A stretch of DNA of 64,000 bases from Prosthecobacter debontii (GTDB lineage Bacteria; Verrucomicrobiota; Verrucomicrobiia; Verrucomicrobiales; Verrucomicrobiaceae), in assembly GCF_900167535.1 (NCBI RefSeq), contig NZ_FUYE01000002.1, positions 124,001 through 188,000 on the forward strand, written 5' to 3'. Position numbers and translations under genes: made by a program. Each line of letters opens with the position of its first letter. Within the stretch, counting starts at the first letter, position 1. The notes below the pieces were generated by a model, which saw only the letters and a program-made list of their open reading frames with translations, made no database searches and was not told the DNA's origin. Positions 47,697-56,824 of the stretch are shown in pieces.

Positions 47697-50600
47697 ATGC
47701 CTTATCTGGCCTTTAACCTCAATGATGGGAACGAGTTTGTCTTCGACCTGCTCGATGAGCGGTTATCCATCGGCCGAGACATCAAGAACGACATCGTCAT
47801 CGATAACACCTACATCTCGGGCTTTCACGCGGAGTTCGTGCGCCAAGCGGACGGCGGTTATGAGCTGGTGGACCTGAAGTCTTCGAACGGGACCTTTGTG
47901 AATGGCAAGCGGGTGGAACGTAGCCGGGTGAAAGGAGGGGACAAGATCCGTTTCGGTCAACTGGACTCGCGCTTCCGCGAGCGGGCCCCGAAAGGCACAG
48001 CCCCAGCCACGGAGGTGAAACCCGCCACGGCGAGTAAGGGGAGCCCAGCACGCACCGATGGCCGCCGAGGTGATACGGAATCCATCCCGGCTCGGGATGC
48101 GAAGCCGAGCGAGAACACTAGCCCGATCGAGCCCACGAAGCTGCCCCTGGCCCGGTCGGACGCGACCGCCAAAGGCCCCTCGGTAGCGCCGCCACCGATG
48201 GCACCGATCTCCCGCCCTGCCACCCTGGACCCCGCCCTGCAAAAACAGGCGGAGGAACTGCGGGAGGAACTGGCGAAACTGAAGCAGGAGCGCGATCTGC
48301 TGCGCACTGAAAATGAGAAGGAAGCCCGCCGCCGGGATGAGGTGCGTGCCCTGGAGAAGCAGATCGAAGATCACCGCAAGACCATGGCTGAAACGGAGCA
48401 GAAACTCGCCAGCCTGAAGACGGCTCTCACCACCTCCGAGACCGATGTGGCCGGACTGGACGGCAAGCGCCGAGAAGCCGCCAACCTGGAAAGCGAACTG
48501 GAGAGCACTCGCAGCGAATTGGGCAAGGTGCAGACCGACATCGCCATGGCCACCAAGAGCCTGCAATCTCTCCATACGGAAGCGGATCAGGTGAACACCG
48601 AGCGCAGCCGCCAGCTCAAGGAAAAGGAAGCACTGGCCGAAGAACTGGCTGCTCTGCGCAAGCAGATCAGCGAAGCCGAAGCGACTAAAACCGCCGCCAG
48701 CCAGCAGCAGGTGGAGGCGAAGAAGGCGGAAGCGGAAACACTGAGCAGCCGTGGTGCTGAGCTGGCGGATCTAGAAAGCCGCCTGACCTCCCGCCGTGAG
48801 GACCTCGCCTCGCTGGAGAAGCAGTGTGAGGAAGCCTCCTCCAAACTGAGTGGCCTGAGCACCAAGAGCACGCAAGCTACGGCCACTCACGAGAAGCTGA
48901 AAGCGGAACAGCTCCAGCTGGAGAACCAGATCAAGGATCTGCACCAGCAGCAGGAGAAACTGAAGGCGGAGCAGTCTCAAGCGGAGGCCACGGCCCAGCA
49001 AAAGCTGAGCGAGATCGAGGTCCAACTCCGCACGAAGACGGAGGCCGTCAAAGCCCTGGAAACCCGCGAGGCGGACCTCACGAATAAACTGGATGACCTC
49101 GCCTCAGCCGACAGCCGGCTCGGCACTGCCACGGAAGCGTTGAAAGCAGTGGAATCTCACAAGGCGGAGATCGCTGCGGCCATCATCCAGATCACCCAGG
49201 AGCGGGATAGCCTGACGCGCGAACTTTTGACCACCACCGAGAAGGGCAAGGCCCAGCACAGTCTCACGCAGACGCTGGTGACCCGGCGGGAGGCCCTGGA
49301 GAAGCAGATCCAAGAACTGTCCACCCAGCAGGAGGCTGCCTCGACCACTCTGGGAAAAACCCGCGAGGACTTGCGTCAAGTCGAGACCCATCTCACCGAA
49401 CGGCAGGAGGAGAAAAAGAAGCTCGAGGCCGCGGAGAAACGTCTCCAGGACCAGACCACCACCCTGCGCCAAGAGGTGACGACTGCGGAAACCAAGCTGG
49501 CAGAACTGAAAAAGCAGGTCGCGGCTCAAGAGGATCGGGTGAAGACCCTGAATGACGAAGAGAAAAAGCTGGCGGAGATCCGTTCCGCACTCGTCACCAG
49601 CACGCAGGAGCGGGACAAGGTGCAGAGTGAACTGCAAAACCTCACCCTCCAACAGACCGCGCAGGAAAACCGCCTAACCACCCTCAAAACAGACGTGGAG
49701 AAGGTGCAGGCCGACCTCGCCACCAAGCTGAAGGAATTGGCGGAGGCCGAGAGCCGCACCCAAGCTCTGAAAAAGGAAGCCGAAGCCCTAGACATCCAGG
49801 TGCGCGAGCACGCCGACATCCAGAGCAAGCTGGAGCAGACCCGCACGTCCCTCACCAGCGCCACCGAAGAGCGCGAGAAGCTCACGGCCATCCTGGCCCC
49901 GCTCATCCAGCAGCGCGAAGATCATGAGAAGACCCTCCCGGGCCTGAAAGCCGAAGCCGAGGCCCTGCGCGCCGAGATGACGACGCTTTTACGCGATAAG
50001 CAGTCCACCATGGCCGCCCTGGAGAAGGCCCAGACGGATCGTAAAGCGGCCCTGGATCAGACCGATGCCCTGCGCAAGGAAGCCGCCAACCTGGAAAAAC
50101 TGCTCTCTGACAAACGCAGCAGCCTCGAAGCCGAAACGGAGGCCAAGCTCGCCGAAGCCACGGCCGCGGAGACCCGCCTGAAGGACCTACAAAACAACAT
50201 CGAAGCCGCCGAGAAACGCACCGTCGGACTGGCCGAAACCGAGAAGAAACTGGCCAGCGCCACCCAGGCCCTGCAAGAAGCTGAAAAGCGCCGTCAGACG
50301 GAAGAAAAGACCCTGACCGACCTAACTCGTCAGCAGGAGAACTTGCGCTTAGAGATCGCTCGCCTGCAGGCTGAGGCGCAGAACCACAACACGCAGATTG
50401 TGGATCTCGGCAGGAAGAGTCATAGCGAACAGACGCGGCTCGCCGATCTGGTGGAGAAGTTTGAGAAAGCCCAGACGGCCCTTCAGACGGCGGATTCTAA
50501 GCGCTTAGAAGCCGAAGCCTCCCTCGCCAAAGCCCGCGAAGAAGAAAAGATCCTGCGCAAGCAAGTCCCTGCACTCAACACGGAGGTGGCCGGTCTCCAG

Positions 50601-51923
50601 GCCATGCTGGTCGGGCTGAACAAAGAACGCGACGAAGCCTCCCAGTTCGTCATGCGGTTGAATGTCGCCACCGAGAATAACAACAAGAAACTCGGCGAGC
50701 TGCAGCAGCAAATTTCCCAACTCGAAGAGGCCCACAAGGTCCGTGAAGAACGCCTGATGAAAGCCCAAGCCGAGGTGGATCGTGAAGCCGCCCGCCTGAA
50801 GACGGCTCAAGAAGCCACCCGCGCCGCCGAGCTTGCCCAGCAGGAAGCTGAAAAGGAGACCAAAGAAGCCCGAGCCAAAGCCGATGCCGCCCGCACCCAA
50901 TCCACTGGCCTGGAGACGGAGCTCAGCACCCGCATGGACCGCATCGAGAAGCTGAAGCTGGAGGAGACACGGATGCAGAAGGAAGTGGAAGGGCAGAAAC
51001 TGGAAATCCAGGGAGCCCAAGCTGTGCTCGCCGAGCTCAACGACAAAATCCGGCACGAAGAGAGCCGCCTCTCCGAATTCACCCAGGTGGGCGGTAAAGT
51101 CCTCACCCTCGGGGCGGTGCTGGCCGGACTGGAGACTCGCCAAACCGAAGCCGGTAAGACGCTCCGCGATGCTGCCGAACGTGAGCTCGCCCTCCAAGTG
51201 AAGATCAATGCTCTGCAAGAGGCTGTGAACCGGGAGACCTCGCGGGCTGAGCAGATCAAAAAGGAACGAGTCTCTCTCGAAGCCGAACTTTCTGAGGCCA
51301 CCCAAAAATCGGAGAAGCAGCAGGCGGTCCTCAAAGCTCAGGAGTCCGAGCAACGGAAACGCCTAGCCGAAAACGAGCAGCAGCTTCACGAGCAAATCGC
51401 CCATACGGAACGGCTCAAGGCCGAACTCGCGGACCTCAATGATCGCCGGGCTGAATTCACCCAAGCCGAGGCTCAACTCCGCCACTGGCAGGAGATCGAG
51501 GCGCGCCTGCGCGGACAACTCCTGGAACTGGAAGAGAAGCACGAGATCATGCGCCGCGGCCTCTCCACCGAGGATTCCACCGTGATCATGTTCGCCAATG
51601 ACATCATCAAGCGCATTGACTTGATCGATGCGCTGTCCTCCCGCTATGCCGGACACAACGGCGGCGACGTGGTTTCTCAGATCCGCACCCTACGTCATTC
51701 GTTCGAGGATATCCTGCTCCAGCACGGCATCAGCGAGTTTGACATCACAGCAGGCACCGAAGTGGACGTGGATCTGCGGAAGCGCATCACCGTCGTGGAA
51801 TCCGTGCCTGGCAAAAATAAGCCACGCGTGGTGGAAACCTGCCGCTCAGGGTTTATCTACTCTCGCGAGGAAGGCCACGAGGTCATCCTCCGCAAAGTGG
51901 AGGTGCGAACCTCCAGTCAGTAA
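47697..51923 (+). CDS. FHA domain, ~1100-residue coiled coil, GrpE-like C-terminus
   Basis: A 1408-residue protein in three parts. Residues ~15-95 form an FHA phosphothreonine-binding domain (L-S-I-G-R-D-I-K-N-D-I-V, S-G-F-H-A-E-F, K-S-S-N-G-T-F-V-N-G). After a Pro/Ala-rich linker, residues ~180-1290 are almost continuous heptad coiled coil rich in Glu, Lys, Gln and Ala. The last ~100 residues look like the GrpE head: L-R-H-S-F-E-D-I-L-L-Q-H-G-I-S-E-F-D-I, then V-V-E-T-C-R-S-G-F-I-Y-S-R-E-E-G and V-I-L-R-K-V-E-V-R. GrpE is itself a long-helix dimer ending in such a beta head that opens the Hsp70 nucleotide pocket. The next gene, 29 bp on, is an Hsp70. FHA and coiled coil are certain; the GrpE relation is inferred from pattern and context. 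Confidence 0.88.
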   Translation: MPYLAFNLNDGNEFVFDLLDERLSIGRDIKNDIVIDNTYISGFHAEFVRQADGGYELVDLKSSNGTFVNGKRVERSRVKGGDKIRFGQLDSRFRERAPKGTAPATEVKPATASKGSPARTDGRRGDTESIPARDAKPSENTSPIEPTKLPLARSDATAKGPSVAPPPMAPISRPATLDPALQKQAEELREELAKLKQERDLLRTENEKEARRRDEVRALEKQIEDHRKTMAETEQKLASLKTALTTSETDVAGLDGKRREAANLESELESTRSELGKVQTDIAMATKSLQSLHTEADQVNTERSRQLKEKEALAEELAALRKQISEAEATKTAASQQQVEAKKAEAETLSSRGAELADLESRLTSRREDLASLEKQCEEASSKLSGLSTKSTQATATHEKLKAEQLQLENQIKDLHQQQEKLKAEQSQAEATAQQKLSEIEVQLRTKTEAVKALETREADLTNKLDDLASADSRLGTATEALKAVESHKAEIAAAIIQITQERDSLTRELLTTTEKGKAQHSLTQTLVTRREALEKQIQELSTQQEAASTTLGKTREDLRQVETHLTERQEEKKKLEAAEKRLQDQTTTLRQEVTTAETKLAELKKQVAAQEDRVKTLNDEEKKLAEIRSALVTSTQERDKVQSELQNLTLQQTAQENRLTTLKTDVEKVQADLATKLKELAEAESRTQALKKEAEALDIQVREHADIQSKLEQTRTSLTSATEEREKLTAILAPLIQQREDHEKTLPGLKAEAEALRAEMTTLLRDKQSTMAALEKAQTDRKAALDQTDALRKEAANLEKLLSDKRSSLEAETEAKLAEATAAETRLKDLQNNIEAAEKRTVGLAETEKKLASATQALQEAEKRRQTEEKTLTDLTRQQENLRLEIARLQAEAQNHNTQIVDLGRKSHSEQTRLADLVEKFEKAQTALQTADSKRLEAEASLAKAREEEKILRKQVPALNTEVAGLQAMLVGLNKERDEASQFVMRLNVATENNNKKLGELQQQISQLEEAHKVREERLMKAQAEVDREAARLKTAQEATRAAELAQQEAEKETKEARAKADAARTQSTGLETELSTRMDRIEKLKLEETRMQKEVEGQKLEIQGAQAVLAELNDKIRHEESRLSEFTQVGGKVLTLGAVLAGLETRQTEAGKTLRDAAERELALQVKINALQEAVNRETSRAEQIKKERVSLEAELSEATQKSEKQQAVLKAQESEQRKRLAENEQQLHEQIAHTERLKAELADLNDRRAEFTQAEAQLRHWQEIEARLRGQLLELEEKHEIMRRGLSTEDSTVIMFANDIIKRIDLIDALSSRYAGHNGGDVVSQIRTLRHSFEDILLQHGISEFDITAGTEVDVDLRKRITVVESVPGKNKPRVVETCRSGFIYSREEGHEVILRKVEVRTSSQ

Positions 51924-51952
51924 CTTTCTTTTGATTTAGCATTCTTTTTGTT

Positions 51953-53443
51953 ATGGCAGAATACGTTGGCATTGACCTCGGAACCACGCTCTCCGGGCTC
52001 GCTTATCTAAAACCGGATGGCAATCCGGAAATCGTTCCCAATTCCGATGGCGAACGGCTGACGCCTTCCGTCGTTTTCTTTGAGGCGCACGAAGACATCA
52101 AGCTTGTGGGTAGCCCGGCCCGGGATGGTGGCGACCCTGATCGCACGGTCTTCCAGATCAAACGCCACATGGATGACCCCGAGTATCTGGTGGAAATCGA
52201 TGGCAAGAAATGGACCCCCGCCGAGATCTCCGCCCTCATCTTGGCCAAGCTCAAGCGCGATTGCACCAAGATCATCGGCGACATCAACGAGGTGGTCATC
52301 ACCGTGCCGGCGAACTTTAACGAACTGGCACGTAAGAGCACCATCGCTGCGGCAGAGATGGCGGGCATGCGCGTGCGTCGCCTCGTGAATGAACCGACCG
52401 CAGCCGCGGTTTATTATGCGCATCACCAAGGGGTGAAGGGCCGCATCCTGGTCTATGACTTGGGCGGTGGCACCTTGGACGTGACCATCCTGCAGGTGGA
52501 GGGCGATAACATCCGCATCCTCACCAGTGAAGGCGCACGCCATCTGGGCGGCAGCAACTTCGATGATCTACTGCTGGAGTCCTACGCCGAGCAATACACG
52601 AAGCAGACCGGTGCTCCCTTGTATTCCGATGAGCGCCATCGCCGCCGTGTGTTGCTGGCCACCGAAGACGCCAAAAAGATGCTGTCGAAGCTGCAACGCG
52701 TGAATGACACCGTGGCCAATGACAAAAACGATGGTCTGGCTCGCATTGATCTCACTCGCGATGGCTTTGAAAAAACGATCCGGCACATGCTGACCCGCAC
52801 CGTGATGCTGGTGGAGCAGGCTCTGGATTCCGCCAAGCTCAAAGCCTCGGAGATTGACCATGTGGTGTTGGTCGGCGGCTCGACGCGTATTCCCAAGGTC
52901 AAAACCATCTTGGAGAAGATGTTCGGGAAGACCCCGAAATCCTGCGGCAACGTAGACGAATGCGTGGCCCTCGGTGCTGCCTTGTTCGCCAAAAAATCCT
53001 CCCGCATCCAAGAGGTGTGCAATGCCAGCTACGGCACGGTGGCGATGGTCTATAACGCCAAGACGGGTGAGGAAAAACTGATGAACTCCATCGTCATCCC
53101 AAAGAACACCCCCATCCCCTGCTCACGCACGCAGGTTTACCAAACCAGCGAGGATAATGAGCGCGTGATCGAGGTGGACATCACCCAGGGCGAGGATGAA
53201 GACGCGAAGTTCGTGGACATCATTGGCCGAATCACCCTGGAAGTGCCGCCCAATCGCCCTAAGGGTTGCGAAGTGGCCGTGACCTTCAGCTACGATGAAA
53301 ACCAGCGCGTGCGCGCCCTGGTGGTGGACAAGCAATCGGGCCGCAGCCGTGAGGTGGCGGTCAGCTACAAGGGGGCTGGCGTGCTCTCAGACGAAGACCT
53401 TAAACGCAAGAGCGCCCACCTGCGCACCATGCGCATCGAGTAA
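51953..53443 (+). CDS. Short Hsp70-family chaperone
   Basis: A 496-residue Hsp70. The ATPase signatures are intact: Y-V-G-I-D-L-G-T-T-L-S, V-Y-D-L-G-G-G-T-L-D-V and V-V-L-V-G-G-S-T-R-I-P. About 130 residues of substrate-binding beta domain follow, but the alpha-helical lid is missing (DnaK has ~640 residues), so substrate holding must differ from DnaK. The linker after F-A-K-K-S-S-R-I-Q-E also differs from the DnaK D-V-L-L-L-D-V type, which may alter allosteric coupling. It is the middle gene of a three-gene operon between the FHA/GrpE-like protein and a J-like small protein, and is a specialised paralogue rather than the housekeeping DnaK. Confidence 0.92.
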   Translation: MAEYVGIDLGTTLSGLAYLKPDGNPEIVPNSDGERLTPSVVFFEAHEDIKLVGSPARDGGDPDRTVFQIKRHMDDPEYLVEIDGKKWTPAEISALILAKLKRDCTKIIGDINEVVITVPANFNELARKSTIAAAEMAGMRVRRLVNEPTAAAVYYAHHQGVKGRILVYDLGGGTLDVTILQVEGDNIRILTSEGARHLGGSNFDDLLLESYAEQYTKQTGAPLYSDERHRRRVLLATEDAKKMLSKLQRVNDTVANDKNDGLARIDLTRDGFEKTIRHMLTRTVMLVEQALDSAKLKASEIDHVVLVGGSTRIPKVKTILEKMFGKTPKSCGNVDECVALGAALFAKKSSRIQEVCNASYGTVAMVYNAKTGEEKLMNSIVIPKNTPIPCSRTQVYQTSEDNERVIEVDITQGEDEDAKFVDIIGRITLEVPPNRPKGCEVAVTFSYDENQRVRALVVDKQSGRSREVAVSYKGAGVLSDEDLKRKSAHLRTMRIE

Positions 53444-53481
53444 ACCGGCACTCGCCCTGCCCAACACACCCCCCGCACGCC

Positions 53482-53820
53482 ATGTTCAAAAAGATCCTCC
53501 AATCCCTGTCCAAATCGCAAGCCGCCAAGCCCACCGCCGCAGCTCCCCCACCGCGCCAGGAAACCGCGAAACCCGGTGAAGTGCTGCAGAAGATCTCCAA
53601 GGTCAGCCCTGCGTCCGCAGCCCCTGTGGAGAAAACCCCCGATGAGCTGTGCGAAATCGCCCCGAAGACTCCCAAAGATCAAGTCCAAGCCCGGCTCAAA
53701 CTGCTTTACCGACGCTACAATCGTGGTGCTTCCAGCCTCGACCCTAAAATCCGCGCCGAAGCGGACCTCATGCTGGATGCCATCGTGAAAGTACGGGAAA
53801 AGTATTTTGGCGAGATTTGA
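53482..53820 (+). CDS. Small protein resembling a J-domain without HPD
   Basis: A 112-residue protein. Residues 1-50 are low complexity (Ala/Pro/Lys). Residues ~53-110 can be laid over a J-domain: D-E-L-C-E-I for Y-E-V-L-G-V, helix II Q-V-Q-A-R-L-K-L-L-Y-R-R-Y ending in the conserved Tyr, then N-R-G (80-82) where HPD should be, and helix III A-D-L-M-L-D-A-I-V-K-V-R-E-K-Y. HPD is essential for stimulating Hsp70 ATPase, so this would be a J-like binder rather than an activator. The similarity is modest and seen by eye. It follows the Hsp70 gene by 38 bp and completes a K-E-J-like set. Confidence 0.7.
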   Translation: MFKKILQSLSKSQAAKPTAAAPPPRQETAKPGEVLQKISKVSPASAAPVEKTPDELCEIAPKTPKDQVQARLKLLYRRYNRGASSLDPKIRAEADLMLDAIVKVREKYFGEI

Positions 53821-53869
53821 GCCTCACTAGGCCACGGACGCGGCATTCCTCAGCTTGGACGAGGTGACA

Positions 53870-53945
53870 AACCACTGATAGGCCCCCATCGACACTCACG
53901 TCTTGCATCGGGACGATGTGTGCCCAGGAGTGAACATCAGTGGTT
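53870..53945. repeat. Long-range inverted repeat between convergent genes
   Basis: AACCACTGAT (53870-53879) and ATCAGTGGTT (53936-53945), 10-bp arms separated by 56 nt, in the gap between the chaperone operon and the HNH gene. No U-tract; possibly a 3'-end structure. Confidence 0.35.
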
Positions 53946-54004
53946 CATCCGTTTAAATTGGCCGCTCTGACGTGAGCCAACCTGGATACCACCATCCGGT
54001 CGCC

Positions 54005-54622
54005 TCAGCTTACCGCACGATCCGTCTGGAAGATCCCCGCATGGGCCAGGAAGACCTCCCAATCCCGCACTTGATAGGTGTTGCGGATGAGTTGGGTCAC
54101 GGGCACTTCACGAGGTGCAGAAGGGCGGCGGAGCAGCTTGAGACCCGCTTCTTCAGGCAGCTTGCTGCCCTTTTTGCTATTCACCTTTTTATCGGCCAGC
54201 ACGCAGTTATCCCAGGTGCTTTTGCCTCCACGAGAAACGGGAATGACGTGGTCAATGTTCCCCTCACTAGGCTTCAGCTTACGCCCGGTGTATTGACAGA
54301 CTCCACCATCGCGCTCCCAGATGGCCTTGGCACAGAATTTAGGACGACGCTTCGGCACCCGGTCAAATCGAGCGAGCACGAGCACCGTGGGCACACGAAC
54401 GGGACCGTGGACGGTGCCAATGGAGTTGTCTCCCTCGTTGACGGGCAGCTTGACCCAGTCTTCCCAGGTGACAGGCGTCATGTCATCTTCGGCAGAGATT
54501 TTCAGCGCTGTGGCATTGCCTGTCGCCATCATGCTGAAGGCATCGGCGGGCGTTTTGACGCCGATGGCCTGCCAGTTTCGATTCAAAACCAACACGGTCG
54601 TTTTATTCAACACATCGTTCAT
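54005..54622 (-). CDS. HNH endonuclease-family protein
   Basis: A 205-residue protein of a widespread chromosomal HNH family. The N-terminal segment is V-L-V-L-N-R-N-W-Q-A-I-G-V with an A-D-A-F-S-M-M helix. The nuclease core is C-Q-Y-T-G-R-K-L, I-D-H-V-I-P-V-S-R-G-G and W-D-N-C-V-L-A-D-K-K-V-N-S-K-K-G, giving the zinc/HNH pattern. Family members are present in many free-living bacteria without known function, so a homing role should not be assumed. It lies 200 bp downstream of rtcB on the same strand, within the RNA-ligase/tRNA region. Confidence 0.85.
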   Translation of the reverse strand: MNDVLNKTTVLVLNRNWQAIGVKTPADAFSMMATGNATALKISAEDDMTPVTWEDWVKLPVNEGDNSIGTVHGPVRVPTVLVLARFDRVPKRRPKFCAKAIWERDGGVCQYTGRKLKPSEGNIDHVIPVSRGGKSTWDNCVLADKKVNSKKGSKLPEEAGLKLLRRPSAPREVPVTQLIRNTYQVRDWEVFLAHAGIFQTDRAVS

Positions 54623-54822
54623 GCTTTAGCTCCTAATAACGGGAATTGACGGCACGAAGGGACGAAGCGGTGTTCGTTCCTTTATGTTGGGCCAATATCC
54701 TGCCGCATCATCGGCGTTTGCCAAGTGGCAATTTTGCCAGCTTTGATGTTACGCCGCTCATCCCCCAGCCTTATGGAGGAAAATCAGCAGGCTTATCGAG
54801 GACATTGCTCAAGCGGGAGCGA

Positions 54823-56241
54823 TCAATCCTCCGCCTTTTCTCCTGCAGGGCACATCTTAACGATACGCGGCAGGAATTGCCCGAGCACCTCCACGAGGTC
54901 CTGCTGAGCCGCCATCACGCCATGGATGTCTTTGTAAACTCCAGGCACTTCGTCGAGCCCGGCGCTGAGGAGTTCCACCCCGGCCGAGGCGAGTTGCTTG
55001 CGCACGCCGCTCCAGGTGAAGCTCTGCTGGGCCTTGCTGCGGCTCATGACGCGACCGGCTCCGTGTGAGGCGCTGTTGAGAGACTCCGCTTTGCCTTGAC
55101 CACGCACCACGAAGCCTGGTGTGGCCATGGAACCGGGAATGACTCCCAGCTCACCCTGAGAGGCGGGAGTGGCACCTTTACGATGCACCACGACCTCGCG
55201 CTCTTGACCGTTGATGAGGTGCGTTTCCTTCCAGGCAAAGTTGTGATGGTTCTCGATGTCTAGGATCACATGAGCTCCTACCTTTTTGGCGATGCGCTTG
55301 TGAATGAGAGCATGGTTAGCCGCTGCATAGCGGCCCATCAGGTTCATGGCCGCCCAGTATTCCTGGCCCGCTTCTTCCTCAAAGGTCAGCCAGGCGAGGT
55401 GTTTCATCTCTTTGGGCAGGTCGTAACGACGCTCCATGGCGATCTGGCTGTAGTGCTGGCACACTTGAGCTCCAGCGCCTCGCGATCCACTGTGAGACAG
55501 CAGAGCCAGATACTCTCCCGGAGGGAGATCAAAACCCGACTCCGTCAGCGCGGCGGCCTGATCGGCATTCACATCGAAAGCACCAAACTCGACGAAGTGA
55601 TTGCCCGAGCCACTGGTGCCGAGCTGAGCCCAGGCCTTGTCTTTGAATCGTCGGGTGATGGGCGAGACATTCCAGTCCTCATCCATCACCTCATGGTGTC
55701 GCTTGTCTTTGAAGGCACCACCCATACCAAAGTTGGTTTCGCTCTCCAGGATATTGGCGAGTCGTCCTTTTTGGCCGGGGATGATATTGGCCTTACGATC
55801 ATACACACTGAGTCGCATGCGACAGGCGATATCCACGCCCACGGCATAGGGGATCACGCAGTGATCCGTGGCCAGCACACCGCCAATGGGTAGGCCGTAA
55901 CCTGGATGTGCATCCGGCATCAAAGCACCCGCCACTGCAACAGGCAAAGCACAGGCATTGGCCAGTTGCCGCACCGCTTCAGCATCGAGTCCCGATCCCC
56001 ATTGCTGCCAGGGGGCAAGCGTATCACGCTGCTTGTAGGCCGGGGCGTAAAGATGACGGGCAAAGACCTCGCGCAGAGGATCACCGAGAAACTTGGCTGG
56101 ATCTGCGACAATCGCACTGATTTCCTCCTCCAGCTTAGAGGTGTCACCACCCTCGCGGACATAACAGGCGATGAACGCCATGCCCGAAGCAAGAGCCAGT
56201 CCCTCGGGCACGCCGAGGTGGATGAGAGATTGAGAGTTCAT
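54823..56241 (-). CDS. rtcB: RtcB-type RNA ligase
   Basis: GTP- and Mn-dependent ligase joining 2',3'-cyclic phosphate and 5'-OH RNA ends; in Archaea and Metazoa it seals tRNA exons. From ATG 56239-56241 the protein has 472 residues. Metal and guanylylation motifs are visible: M-P-D-A-H-P-G-Y-G-L-P-I-G-G, G-V-D-I-A-C-R-M (metal-binding Cys kept), G-S-G-N-H-F-V-E, S-H-S-G-S-R-G-A-G, E-N-H-H-N-F-A, and C-terminal S-A-S-H-G-A-G-R with the His that accepts GMP. G-V-D-I-A-C-R-M departs from the usual G-V-D-I-G-C-G-M, which places it in a divergent subgroup. No RtcA or RtcR gene is near. A co-oriented unknown gene and a 16-gene tRNA array lie upstream. Confidence 0.93.
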   Translation of the reverse strand: MNSQSLIHLGVPEGLALASGMAFIACYVREGGDTSKLEEEISAIVADPAKFLGDPLREVFARHLYAPAYKQRDTLAPWQQWGSGLDAEAVRQLANACALPVAVAGALMPDAHPGYGLPIGGVLATDHCVIPYAVGVDIACRMRLSVYDRKANIIPGQKGRLANILESETNFGMGGAFKDKRHHEVMDEDWNVSPITRRFKDKAWAQLGTSGSGNHFVEFGAFDVNADQAAALTESGFDLPPGEYLALLSHSGSRGAGAQVCQHYSQIAMERRYDLPKEMKHLAWLTFEEEAGQEYWAAMNLMGRYAAANHALIHKRIAKKVGAHVILDIENHHNFAWKETHLINGQEREVVVHRKGATPASQGELGVIPGSMATPGFVVRGQGKAESLNSASHGAGRVMSRSKAQQSFTWSGVRKQLASAGVELLSAGLDEVPGVYKDIHGVMAAQQDLVEVLGQFLPRIVKMCPAGEKAED

Positions 56242-56324
56242 GGGGAAAGGGGATAGAGGAATAATGGCCAAAGCGGACTGTCTTGAGCTTTGCGCACGGT
56301 CACTATTAATGATGACTATAAACT

Positions 56325-56720
56325 ATGATGAGACCCACTGAGCTGATCGCATTGAATGACGTGTCCTCGCTTCGCGATTATGATCCTTCGCTCGACTGGA
56401 TTGCCCCAGTTGTGACTGGGGGCGGTTTGATTTTGTTTTTGGTTTGCTGGCTACCCTGTGTCATCAAGGTGTGGACGACGGAAGAAGTCATGTCAGGCAT
56501 GATGAGGGGATGGGGTGGCCTGATCGTTTGGGGACTCATCATGGATTTATCAGGCCCGGCACTCTGGTGGTTGACTGGTAAATCGCAGGTTTTGTATTAT
56601 TTCCCGCAAGCTCCTAACTTCATGGGTGCTCTTATCGCAGGCTGGCTGAGTGCAGGAATATTGGCGATCTTGGTCTGGGGAGTGAAGCGATCTTGGGTGA
56701 GGCTCAGGAGGTGCGTGTAG
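56325..56720 (+). CDS. Small membrane protein of unknown function
   Basis: A 131-residue product with three hydrophobic segments (about 26-47, 63-85 and 98-120), short loops and a basic C-terminus. It is the only rightward gene in the RtcB region and is divergent from rtcB across ~80 bp. No family recognised. Codon use is ordinary, and there is a tandem ATG at 56325/56328. Confidence 0.6.
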   Translation: MMRPTELIALNDVSSLRDYDPSLDWIAPVVTGGGLILFLVCWLPCVIKVWTTEEVMSGMMRGWGGLIVWGLIMDLSGPALWWLTGKSQVLYYFPQAPNFMGALIAGWLSAGILAILVWGVKRSWVRLRRCV

Positions 56721-56750
56721 CGCGCACATAAATCGACGGATCAAATGTCG

Positions 56751-56788
56751 AAAACGCGTGCGGCATACTTTCCAGCATGCCGCACGCG
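56751..56788 (-). terminator. Hairpin terminator of the 275-residue protein gene
   Basis: Perfect 12-bp arms CGCGTGCGGCAT (56755-56766) and ATGCCGCACGCG (56777-56788), 10-nt loop. Reading leftwards a TTTT follows (complement of 56751-56754). It lies 37 bp past the leftward stop. Confidence 0.8.
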
Positions 56789-56824
56789 CGAGGGTTTGAA
56801 CGAGACGTTTGCGATGGGATCGGC

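Noticed and set aside
54005-54622. HNH protein as a homing endonuclease for the tRNA insertion
   Set aside because: It belongs to a common stand-alone chromosomal HNH family, is 4.7 kb from the insertion and is not inside it.
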